Source: JAWXVD01 sp044425705 (GTDB lineage: Bacteria; Bacillota; Clostridia; Lachnospirales; Lachnospiraceae). Taken from it: DNA of 6,923 nucleotides. The stretch spans positions 1 through 6,923 of the forward strand of contig JAWXVD010000159.1 in the NCBI GenBank assembly GCA_044425705.1. The letters run 5' to 3'. Both the position numbers and the translations under genes were made by a program. Numbering within the stretch: position 1 is the first letter of the stretch; each line of letters starts with the position of its first letter. Shown here one piece after another: positions 1 through 5,803 of the stretch. The notes beneath the pieces were generated by a model. The model saw only the letters and a program-made list of their open reading frames with translations. It had not been told where the DNA came from and did not search any database.

Positions 1-115
1 CCCATACGACATCCGCGAGTTTGGTACAATCGCGAAGAATCATATTTAGAGCAACTGTAGTTATTTGGAAGTTACTCTTTTTTGATTGCTCAAAATATGT
101 TACTTCACTAAAGAA
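1..115 (-). CDS. Partial protein-like open frame running off the left edge; start unresolved
   Basis: On the minus strand the frame is open from just after a TAA at 116-118 to the window edge. It reads as plausible protein, with segments such as VTYFEQSKKSNFQITTVAL and then NMILRDCTKLADVVW. The only ATG in frame is at 41-43, with no Shine-Dalgarno before it, and the protein-like reading begins well upstream of that ATG without any ATG, GTG or TTG. Either translation starts at 43 and the upstream reading is chance, or the 5' end is damaged. A second frame (GTG AAA AAT GAC ...) ends at a TAA just where this one begins, so a frameshift near 100-108 is possible. I do not recognise the family. A promoter-like sequence at 115-143 points into it. 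Positions 1-60 contain 28 G/C in 60, clearly richer than the AT-rich stretch beside it, which fits genuine coding sequence. Confidence 0.4.
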
Positions 116-143
116 TTATAGCACATTTTCTTTATTTTGTCAT
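115..143 (-). promoter_or_regulatory. Candidate sigma-70 promoter reading towards the left edge
   Basis: On the minus strand, ATGACA (138-143, five of six matches to TTGACA) is followed after 17 bp by a perfect TATAAT (115-120). TGC directly precedes it, giving an extended -10. Transcription would start near 108 and enter the partial open frame at the left edge. The surroundings are very AT-rich, so chance matches are a real risk. The spacing and the extended -10 are what raise it above background. Confidence 0.45.
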
Positions 144-219
144 TTTTCACACTGGTTTTATATAAATATTATATTAAAGAAATAATTTTGTATTAGTATA
201 TTCTTGATAAATACATACG

Positions 220-1629
220 TTAAATCATTTCTCTAATCTTCACACTTTCCCTATACTGCTCCGCCTCTGGGTATTCTTTAAAATCAATAGACTTATCGTG
301 ATTTTTCTTTACCACTTCGGCTATTTCCTCTAATGTGACTTTAAAAAATTCTTTACGACCATTTACTACATTTACTTTTCTGCTTTCGAAAGCCTGGTGA
401 AGTGCTGTTTCCAATTTAGGAGCATCATTAGAAAATATAAATGCATGAACATCAAATCTGAACGGAACAGACGCCCCACCTAACTCATCAACTCTATCTT
501 GTGGATCTAACCTTCTAGTCATTCCAATTTTATATACATCTTTACCAAATGCCCCTAGATTAGAGATAATATAAACATACCCAGCTCTATAATTTGCTTG
601 TCTATAATCTAAATCCTTTAATGCTGTATCTACATCTACTAGCCCTTTTAATATTTCACTTTCTTTCTCTTTCAAATATATTAATCTTTGTGAATTAGTT
701 TCTACTTCAATTTGTTCCTTTAATCTATTCATCTCATTCAAATAATGCTGTTGCTCTTTTTCGATTTCTTCCCGTTTTTCTTCTAATTCTCGTATTAGTT
801 TTTCTTCTTCTCTACGTAGTTCTCTTTGCCTTCTATTTTCTTCTTTTTCTTCTTGTACTTTTTTTGCATATTCAAATGCTAAATCTAATTCATTATATTT
901 CAACTCCAAATAACTTTCTTGTATCTCTATTTGGTTAACTCGATTCAATTTATTTAATGTGTCAAAAGATTTTTTTATTCGTTTTTTTACAGTGTCATAG
1001 TTACTAAATTTCACTATGTTAATAACATTATCACACTCTGTATTAAATGTTCTTAATACTTGTTTCACATTGTCCCCAACTAGTTTTCTACCTTTTGCCA
1101 CACTACCTTCTACAGACCAAACTTTTGCACATATTGCTGCTTTCTCTGCCTTAATCATCTCTTTCTGTTTATCTCGTATTTCTTTTAATTTATCCTTATA
1201 TTCAGCTGCTGTCACGAAAGAGTATTTAGGTGTGTACACTCCAAAACTTTGTAATAACACTGCCTCATCCATGACTATATATTCTTCTTCTAATCCAGTT
1301 AATTCTACATGTTTTTCTTCAATATTATGCTCTAGCTCTATTATCTTTTCTTCTAAACATTCTGCCTTATTTCCCATTTCATTTATTAATGCTTTTGCAC
1401 TTATTAAATTTCCCTCTTCATCCGCTAATAGTTCTTTATAACGAGTATTGTCGTACTTAAGTTCTTGAATTAATAATTCTAATTCTTTTTCTTTCAACGC
1501 ATACGTATGTACTTCTGTTTTTAATTCTTCAACTAATATTTTCTTCTCTTGTAGTTCTTGTTCTAAACGCTTTAATTCTAATTCTTTTTCTTCTAAGTCT
1601 TTTTTTGTCTTAGCATCAAATAAGCCCAC
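220..1629 (-). CDS. DUF4041 coiled-coil protein with C-terminal T5orf172-type GIY-YIG nuclease domain
   Basis: This 469-aa protein has three parts. Residues 8-118 are a Glu/Lys/Leu-rich coiled coil. Residues about 145-240 match my recollection of DUF4041 (WSVEGSVAKGRKLV, then RTFNTECDNVI, then a second charged helix to about 330). Residues 350-440 form a GIY-YIG fold of the T5orf172/MUG113 kind. Visible nuclease landmarks are GYVYI (350-354), YKIGMTRR (366-373), DRVDELGG (378-385), ETALHQAF with Glu407, and NGRKEFF (423-429). The usual catalytic positions therefore look intact, which implies metal-dependent DNA cleavage, though no substrate can be read from sequence. The start is GTG at 1627-1629, five bases after a perfect AGGAGG. 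That site overlaps the TAG stop of the upstream gene, so the two are almost certainly translationally coupled. DUF4041/T5orf172 proteins are common in prophages and integrated elements of Firmicutes; their function is not established to my knowledge. Family call firm, biological role open. Confidence 0.9.
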   Translation of the reverse strand: MGLFDAKTKKDLEEKELELKRLEQELQEKKILVEELKTEVHTYALKEKELELLIQELKYDNTRYKELLADEEGNLISAKALINEMGNKAECLEEKIIELEHNIEEKHVELTGLEEEYIVMDEAVLLQSFGVYTPKYSFVTAAEYKDKLKEIRDKQKEMIKAEKAAICAKVWSVEGSVAKGRKLVGDNVKQVLRTFNTECDNVINIVKFSNYDTVKKRIKKSFDTLNKLNRVNQIEIQESYLELKYNELDLAFEYAKKVQEEKEENRRQRELRREEEKLIRELEEKREEIEKEQQHYLNEMNRLKEQIEVETNSQRLIYLKEKESEILKGLVDVDTALKDLDYRQANYRAGYVYIISNLGAFGKDVYKIGMTRRLDPQDRVDELGGASVPFRFDVHAFIFSNDAPKLETALHQAFESRKVNVVNGRKEFFKVTLEEIAEVVKKNHDKSIDFKEYPEAEQYRESVKIREMI

Positions 1630-1638
1630 AACTTCCTC

Positions 1639-2799
1639 CTATTCCATATCCTTATGCAATGTTTCAAATGCTTTTGCTCCCCTAGCAAATTGTTTAAATA
1701 CTTTTGCTTGAGCCTGAATAAATTTTTCTTTTTCCGTTTCTAATTCTAAGTTGTATTTTAAAAACTCCTCTTTCGATACAGATGTAGATACACAGCAAAC
1801 TTGCTCATGATAAACGTTAACAATAATTTTTTCCAAGTGATTCATTTTATCATTAATAACTAATAACAATATTGTTGCTAAATTCAATTCCGTAGTAAGC
1901 TTTTTAACAAAGATATTTAACTCTGACACTTTGATTTTAATTATATCAATTTCATCTCTACCCATCAAATACTTATAACCTGCTCCTATAAAAATAGCAT
2001 TTCTATTTTTTATGTACAAGTCTACTACAATTTTTCCATAATGTTTATTATACCCCACCTCAGCATGTTCAATTATATCGCCATGGTAATCATATGTTGT
2101 AATTAGATTTTTTACATATTTTTCAACTGATTCGCATTCTCCATTCGCATATTCATTTTCTTGATAGCTCACCGACTCATTCCATGCTTGTATTTCTATT
2201 TCTTGTTGACATTCTGATTTTATCCATAGTTCTTTAGCTTCTTTCATTGCTTTCTCATACTCTTCCAGTTCCTTTTGATAAGCCAATAGTACTTCTTCTT
2301 TTCTATCTTGATTTTCTTTCTTTATACGTTCAACTGTGCTATCATTTTGAGCAATTACCGATAATCTCTTTTCTCTTTTTGAAGTAAAAATTTTTTCCAT
2401 CCATGTTTCTTTCGGCACTTCCAGTAAATTTGGTGATTCGATAACTGAATTTCGTAACACCGGTTCCTCCTTAGCATAATAAAAATCTACAGTCTCGTAT
2501 TGGCGCTTAACGGATTCAAATGAAAATATAAATTCATTTCTTTTTTGGAGTAATTGATCTGACATTTTATTATAAAATTCATATTTACTTAACAAGTCAT
2601 TTGTTAAGTCTTCCGCACGCTTTATTTGCTCAGTTTCATGTTTTTTCCTATTTTCCAATTCTCGAAGTAATTGAGCTCTTTTCAAATTCATCTGTCTTTG
2701 CTTTTCAGCTCTTGCAATATCTTTTTTTCTTTGAGTTTCCGCTTTTCTCATTTCATTAACCATAACTCTAGCCATACCATTAATCATTCTTTTAGACAT
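1639..2799 (-). CDS. Coiled-coil protein of unknown function, partner of the DUF4041-GIY-YIG protein
   Basis: This 386-aa protein matches no family I can name with confidence. Residues 15-70 are a highly basic, Lys/Arg/Glu/Gln-rich helix. A second charged coiled coil covers about 150-205. Residues about 240-335 look globular, alternating beta-like and helical stretches (GKIVVDLYI at 255-263, YKYLMGRDEIDIIKIKV at 275-291, ATILLLVIND at 308-317). The tail returns to a charged helix. The globular part loosely recalls the C-terminal region of large coiled-coil proteins annotated as restriction-endonuclease-like in Firmicute elements, but I see no PD-(D/E)XK or other catalytic motif. No signal peptide or membrane segment is evident. 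The ATG at 2797-2799 is preceded by GGGGGA at about 6 bases. The gene ends in TAG nine bases before the GTG of the nuclease gene, so the two products are probably made together and may form one complex. Confidence 0.8.
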   Translation of the reverse strand: MSKRMINGMARVMVNEMRKAETQRKKDIARAEKQRQMNLKRAQLLRELENRKKHETEQIKRAEDLTNDLLSKYEFYNKMSDQLLQKRNEFIFSFESVKRQYETVDFYYAKEEPVLRNSVIESPNLLEVPKETWMEKIFTSKREKRLSVIAQNDSTVERIKKENQDRKEEVLLAYQKELEEYEKAMKEAKELWIKSECQQEIEIQAWNESVSYQENEYANGECESVEKYVKNLITTYDYHGDIIEHAEVGYNKHYGKIVVDLYIKNRNAIFIGAGYKYLMGRDEIDIIKIKVSELNIFVKKLTTELNLATILLLVINDKMNHLEKIIVNVYHEQVCCVSTSVSKEEFLKYNLELETEKEKFIQAQAKVFKQFARGAKAFETLHKDME

Positions 2800-2919
2800 A
2801 TCAATCCCCCATATAAATCACTAATATTTATTCAGTTTTAATTCATTATAATTAATACTATTCCTATCACTATTCATTATTTCTTCTCTATTGTATCATA
2901 CTATTCTCACCCAGTATAA
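2800..2919 (-). promoter_or_regulatory. AT-rich intergenic leader of the coiled-coil gene with a weak promoter candidate
   Basis: This 120-bp gap separates the membrane-protein gene from the coiled-coil gene. On the minus strand there is a TATAAT at 2845-2850, but the -35 position holds only ATAGTG, a poor match. A 9-bp direct repeat (minus-strand GAATAGTAT) occurs at 2855-2863 and 2898-2906, just upstream of the -10 candidate. The gap is long enough for an internal promoter, but read-through from the upstream promoter is equally possible. I see no terminator hairpin here. Confidence 0.3.
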
Positions 2920-3276
2920 TCATAATTCACTCTGTAGTTCACCTTGCATATTACATAAAAAAGTATACCACTGCCCTTCTATTAATGCTTCTATGGTGGC
3001 ACCATCATTTTCTAGCATGCAAAAATATCTAAATTCTACTTCACTCATACTAATATGTAAATATGTACATATATTTTCTTTCATAAGTTCTTCAGTATTT
3101 TGTATTTCCTCTGTCATATTCTCTCCATTCACATAAATTGTTTGTGTCGAATTATTGTTCATCAATATGATCGATGAATATTCTTCCTCATCGCAATCTA
3201 TATCAAATAATATAAAAGAAACCAAAATCAACAATATTATTAGTACCACACTTTTCTTATTTTCTTCCTTTTTCAA
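2920..3276 (-). CDS. Small single-pass membrane protein, first gene of the cargo operon
   Basis: This 118-aa protein has a short basic N-terminus (KKEENKK) and one hydrophobic segment at residues 9-24. By the positive-inside rule this places the rest of the chain outside the membrane. The segment could also act as an uncleaved signal anchor; no lipobox precedes Cys28. The remaining 90 residues are acidic and contain four cysteines in all (including NICTYL, RYFCML and FLCNM), with a compact C-terminal part (EALIEGQWYTFLCNM). I do not recognise the family. The start is TTG at 3274-3276 with AGGA six bases upstream, and no better ATG lies in frame nearby. It is transcribed divergently from the XRE regulator, from a promoter about 50 bp upstream, and heads the operon leading to the coiled-coil and nuclease genes. 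It could be a membrane effector, sensor or anchor for them; that is inference from position only. Confidence 0.7.
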   Translation of the reverse strand: MKKEENKKSVVLIILLILVSFILFDIDCDEEEYSSIILMNNNSTQTIYVNGENMTEEIQNTEELMKENICTYLHISMSEVEFRYFCMLENDGATIEALIEGQWYTFLCNMQGELQSEL

Positions 3277-3297
3277 AATATATCCTCACTTATATTT

Positions 3298-3327
3298 TTG
3301 ACATTTACTAGATGTCATTTTTATAAT
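3298..3327 (+). promoter_or_regulatory. Near-consensus sigma-70 promoter of the XRE regulator
   Basis: A perfect TTGACA (3298-3303) and a perfect TATAAT (3322-3327) are separated by 18 bp. Transcription would start near 3334, giving a leader of about 50 bases before the regulator's ATG at 3383. This is the strongest promoter match in the window. It overlaps the divergent minus-strand promoter and contains an inverted repeat in its spacer. Confidence 0.8.
3299..3317. promoter_or_regulatory. Candidate operator, TGACAT-N7-ATGTCA inverted repeat
   Basis: Perfect 6-bp half-sites at 3299-3304 and 3312-3317 flank a 7-bp spacer. They cover the -35 and spacer of the regulator's promoter and lie just downstream of the predicted start of the divergent transcript. 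A further ATGTCA at 3365-3370, within the odd-centred palindrome GACAATGTC (3361-3369), sits directly before the regulator's Shine-Dalgarno. XRE proteins usually bind such inverted repeats as dimers, so autorepression plus control of the cargo operon is the simple reading. Binding itself is inferred. Confidence 0.6.
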
Positions 3328-3328
3328 G

Positions 3329-3357
3329 ATTATAACATATACTTTCTACATCGACAA
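3329..3357 (-). promoter_or_regulatory. Divergent promoter of the cargo operon, face to face with the XRE promoter
   Basis: On the minus strand TTGTCG (3352-3357, four of six matches) is followed after 17 bp by a perfect TATAAT (3329-3334). Transcription would start near 3322 and reach the TTG start at 3276 after about 45 bases. The two -10 boxes of this and the opposing promoter are separated by a single base (TATAAT-g-ATTATA), so the polymerases would compete for the same DNA. Confidence 0.6.
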
Positions 3358-3382
3358 TCAGACAATGTCAAAAGGAGGTCTT

Positions 3383-3628
3383 ATGTATAAGAATAAAGCA
3401 CCCAATGGTCGCAATAATATTAGCGGTCTTAAAATCAAAGAACTACGCGAGCATATGCCATCTAATCCTTCTCAGAAACAATTTGCTGACATGCTTCAAA
3501 TTGCAGGCTTAGACTTAGATAAAAATGCTGTTCAGCGTATCGAATCCGGAAGTCGTTTTGTTACAGATATCGAATTAAAAGTTATTGTGCAAGTTCTTCA
3601 GACTTCATATGATGATTTATTAAATTAA
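3383..3628 (+). CDS. XRE-family helix-turn-helix transcriptional regulator
   Basis: This 81-aa protein is almost entirely one Cro/C1-type HTH domain. LKIKELREHM (16-25) forms the first helix, SQKQFADMLQ (30-39) the second, and DKNAVQRIESGSRFVTDIEL (46-65) the recognition helix and the characteristic turn. VIVQVLQTSYDDLL (67-80) is the closing helix. I chose the ATG at 3383 because AAAGGAGG lies four bases upstream; a reading from 3326 adds 19 residues that would overlap the promoter and start without a ribosome binding site. It is the only supported plus-strand gene. It is divergent from the cargo operon and ends just before a bidirectional terminator. Close relatives are frequent in Firmicute integrated elements. 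It most likely represses its own promoter and the opposing cargo promoter through the TGACAT repeats; whether a ligand, cleavage or antirepressor relieves this cannot be seen. Confidence 0.9.
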   Translation: MYKNKAPNGRNNISGLKIKELREHMPSNPSQKQFADMLQIAGLDLDKNAVQRIESGSRFVTDIELKVIVQVLQTSYDDLLN

Positions 3629-3640
3629 CTATCTTAACGT

Positions 3641-3676
3641 AAAACTCACTAATATTATTTCCTATTAGTGAGTTTT
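3641..3676. terminator. Bidirectional Rho-independent terminator between regulator and tnpV
   Basis: A perfect 14-bp stem (3641-3654 with 3663-3676) closes an 8-base loop. An A-rich left arm and a T run on the right (to 3677) make it work in both directions. It lies between the converging ends of the XRE gene (stop at 3626-3628) and tnpV (stop at 3690-3692) and insulates the backbone from the cargo. Confidence 0.9.
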
Positions 3677-3689
3677 TATTTCTGATATT

Positions 3690-4067
3690 TTAATTATATA
3701 CCACTTCCTTCAACACAACTTCCTCCGCAGCATTATGAAAATTATTCATCATTCCCACCCAATACAACTGCTGTTCCGACTTCATCTGCTCCGTCAAACC
3801 ATGTGCCTTCGCCATCTGTTTTACCATCTTATCTATCTGCTCCCAACACATTTCGTCTACCTCATGCAAGTGCTGATTTAATTCCCCATTCATAATTAAT
3901 TGCAACCACTGATAACGTCTATGCTCTCTTATATAAGCTTCTCTCATTCTTCCATATTTTCCAATCGGATAATGCGTTCCTTCTGGTATAGAGAGATTGG
4001 GATAATATATCCCATCATCTCCTAATGTGTAACCAATTCCATTCTCTCCAATAATATGTTTTTCCAT
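3690..4067 (-). CDS. tnpV: Transposon-encoded protein of the TnpV family
   Basis: This 125-aa protein carries the landmarks I know from TnpV, the small protein of clostridial mobilizable transposons of the Tn4451 type. They are a Y-PNL-hydrophobic-P stretch (YYPNLSIPEG, 21-30), the signature GKYGRMREAYI (36-46), LTEQMK (91-96), WVGMMNNF (103-110) and the C-terminal EEVVLKEVVY (115-124). The biochemical role of TnpV is not established. The frame is open to 4124, but I place the start at the ATG at 4065-4067. It matches family length and has GGAG nine bases upstream, immediately after the relaxase stop (TAAGGAG). Starting at 4124 would overlap the relaxase by 44 bases without a clear ribosome binding site. 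The gene is therefore probably translated by coupling to the relaxase and ends at the bidirectional terminator. Confidence 0.85.
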   Translation of the reverse strand: MEKHIIGENGIGYTLGDDGIYYPNLSIPEGTHYPIGKYGRMREAYIREHRRYQWLQLIMNGELNQHLHEVDEMCWEQIDKMVKQMAKAHGLTEQMKSEQQLYWVGMMNNFHNAAEEVVLKEVVYN

Positions 4068-4080
4068 TCTCACTGTCTCC

Positions 4081-5547
4081 TTATCTTCCTCTGCCTTTAT
4101 GAGTTGTTCTCTGATAATTATCAATTTGCATCTCTGATTTTTCTCTCTTTTTATTTTCTTTCGATGTGTATTCTAGTTTTTCTGCAATGGTCATTCCTGC
4201 GGTTGGATTACCATTCTTTCGTTCCCACTGTACCACTGCCTTATCATAATCTTCACTCTCTTGTCCTGCTTTATAATAAGTGCTAATAAATTCTTTTGCA
4301 TTCTCATATCCCCAATTATGAAGCGTATACAACAATTGACTTTCTACTATCTCTATCTGCTTAATTTCTTCTTTAATTTTTTCTTGTAACTCATTTCTCT
4401 TTCGCCACTTAAACACACCATTTGTATCTTCTAACTCTATCTCCAAATATGCCTTCTTCTTTTCATGTCCAAAGATTCTTTTATTAAATTCTTGGAGTTT
4501 ATTGTATTTCTGTTGTAATGTAAAATATTCTACTACTAATTTCGATGGCACTGGCTTCTCCATCGGTTTCTCTATTTCTTTTTCTTCCAAAATATCCGCA
4601 TATAGAACATCTAAATGCTTCTGCAACATTCTTTCCAAACAAGTAACTGCATTCAATATAATAGATACTAATAAACCTTTCTGGATTCCCTTTATCTGAA
4701 TGCTCTCACGTATTTTGCAATGCACTTCTTCTTTCTTAATTTCCATTATTTTCTCTTCTGGTATCTCACTTAACAATACTCGATCCGCAGTTCGATTCCA
4801 ACTTGTTCGAACTGTATTTTCAAGTTTAATACTCGAAGCTCTGGGATTATTTTTTCCAATTTTCTTGGTGGGCAAGTAAATGCTATCTTTCTCAAATACT
4901 TGTAATTTTTCTTTATCATCTTCGATGAATTCATTGATTACATTTGTAAATCCTATCTTTACTTTATCCAAAAACTCTTTACTCTTAAATTCCTCATTTT
5001 TAGGTGTAAATAAGATTTCTTCATACACCTCACCTTTGCCAATTACTTTACAGCCTTTTCTAATATCTCCACTTTCATCTACAATAGATTTCTTTGTTCT
5101 TTCATGCTCTCCTTTTTCATTGTAAAATCTATTTCTCGTAGCAATTTTTGTAATTGGTTGCTCCAACTTTTTCCTTTCTGAAAAGATAAGATGGATATGA
5201 TAATTTGTCTTTTTCTTGTTATGATGAAGTGCTGCAATGCAATCCGTTTTACATTTCTCGGAAAAATAATCTACAAATGATTTCAATACGAATTTTGAAT
5301 CATAGGATACAAAGCATTCTGGTAAAGCAATGATTAATTCTCTAGCTTCGATACACGTTCCAGATTGATTCATTTTCTTAAATTGTTCTTGATTACATTT
5401 TGCTAATTGACTCCAATACGAACGTTCCACATTCTCATAAACAGCATATAAATTTTCTTGTCTTGCATGACTTGAAATATAATTAATTCGACCTTTTACA
5501 TTACTTAATTTTGACATTTGTATAAATGAATTTCTTGGGATAAGCAT
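4081..5547 (-). CDS. mobA: MobA/MobL-family relaxase
   Basis: This 488-aa protein is the nicking and strand-transfer enzyme for mobilization. It would cut one strand at oriT, stay covalently attached to the 5' end through a tyrosine, and be delivered by a type IV secretion system encoded elsewhere. The relaxase fold occupies about residues 1-200. It shows the N-terminal PRNSF, VKGRINYISS with Tyr23 as probable nucleophile, ARQENLYAVYE (28-38), EARELIIALPE (67-77), and the metal-binding histidine motif HIHLIFSERK (117-126) preceded by HHNKKK (108-113). The C-terminal half (about 335-430) is a charged coiled coil, perhaps for partner contacts. The ATG at 5545-5547 is chosen because relatives begin with a similar M-x-x-PR-x-x-F. 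GGGGGA lies unusually close to it, so initiation may be weak or helped by leader structure. The hairpin-rich leader upstream is the likely substrate. tnpV follows directly. Confidence 0.92.
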   Translation of the reverse strand: MLIPRNSFIQMSKLSNVKGRINYISSHARQENLYAVYENVERSYWSQLAKCNQEQFKKMNQSGTCIEARELIIALPECFVSYDSKFVLKSFVDYFSEKCKTDCIAALHHNKKKTNYHIHLIFSERKKLEQPITKIATRNRFYNEKGEHERTKKSIVDESGDIRKGCKVIGKGEVYEEILFTPKNEEFKSKEFLDKVKIGFTNVINEFIEDDKEKLQVFEKDSIYLPTKKIGKNNPRASSIKLENTVRTSWNRTADRVLLSEIPEEKIMEIKKEEVHCKIRESIQIKGIQKGLLVSIILNAVTCLERMLQKHLDVLYADILEEKEIEKPMEKPVPSKLVVEYFTLQQKYNKLQEFNKRIFGHEKKKAYLEIELEDTNGVFKWRKRNELQEKIKEEIKQIEIVESQLLYTLHNWGYENAKEFISTYYKAGQESEDYDKAVVQWERKNGNPTAGMTIAEKLEYTSKENKKREKSEMQIDNYQRTTHKGRGR

Positions 5548-5571
5548 TCCCCCTTTCTCGTTTTTTGAAGT

Positions 5572-5803
5572 AGGTGCTTGGGCACCTGTTTACGTTACAA
5601 TGTCCATCTCTGGACTATCTAAAGCTCCCTGCAAGGGCGAAAGACTCAGAGTACAAATCGTAGATTTGTGCGAAGGGTGTATTTCGCTCTCATACGCCGA
5701 GAGCTATGTGCAAGCTGCACCTATACCAGAAACTAATATTTGTTTCAATATTATTACGTTCGTTTCCGAACTATTTTTCTTTTTGTCTTGCTCATTTCTG
5801 AGC
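5572..5803. repeat. Cluster of nine short perfect hairpins upstream of the relaxase; candidate oriT region
   Basis: Perfect inverted repeats follow one another about every 25 bp. The arm spans are: 5572-5577/5582-5587 (AGGTGC), 5602-5606/5611-5615 (GTCCA), 5627-5630/5634-5637 (CCCT), 5653-5659/5663-5669 (ACAAATC), 5686-5691/5699-5704 (GCTCTC), 5708-5712/5716-5720 (GTGCA), 5734-5740/5747-5753 (TAATATT), 5758-5762/5767-5771 (GTTCG) and 5790-5794/5799-5803 (GCTCA). The first five lie largely in the non-coding gap before mobA (5548-5703); the rest fall in the 64-aa ORF. Position directly upstream of a relaxase and dense secondary structure fit oriT. A single-strand replication origin or a structured leader RNA are alternatives. 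I cannot place the nick site. Confidence 0.6.

Noticed and set aside
1..60. Plus-strand frame ending in TAG at 58-60 (RHPRVWYNREESYLEQL), possible C-terminus of a recombinase
   Set aside because: Only 19 codons are visible and no recognisable recombinase tail. The minus-strand reading of the same bases is more protein-like and has a promoter.
1016..1441. Plus-strand 141-aa open frame antisense to the DUF4041 gene
   Set aside because: Ser/Leu/Phe-rich translation typical of the complement of Glu/Lys-rich coiled-coil coding. No ribosome binding site; a shadow of the real gene.
2891..3136. Plus-strand 81-aa frame antisense to the membrane-protein gene
   Set aside because: Low-complexity Ser/Ile-rich shadow without a ribosome site. 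The minus-strand frame has a promoter, a ribosome site and a clean hydrophobic helix.
3326..3382. Extended N-terminus of the XRE regulator starting at 3326
   Set aside because: That start lies within the -10 box of its own promoter and upstream of the predicted transcript start. The ATG at 3383 has AAAGGAGG.
4068..4124. Extended N-terminus of TnpV starting at 4124
   Set aside because: The extra 19 residues overlap the relaxase, do not match TnpV family length, and the ATG at 4067 has a well-placed GGAG.
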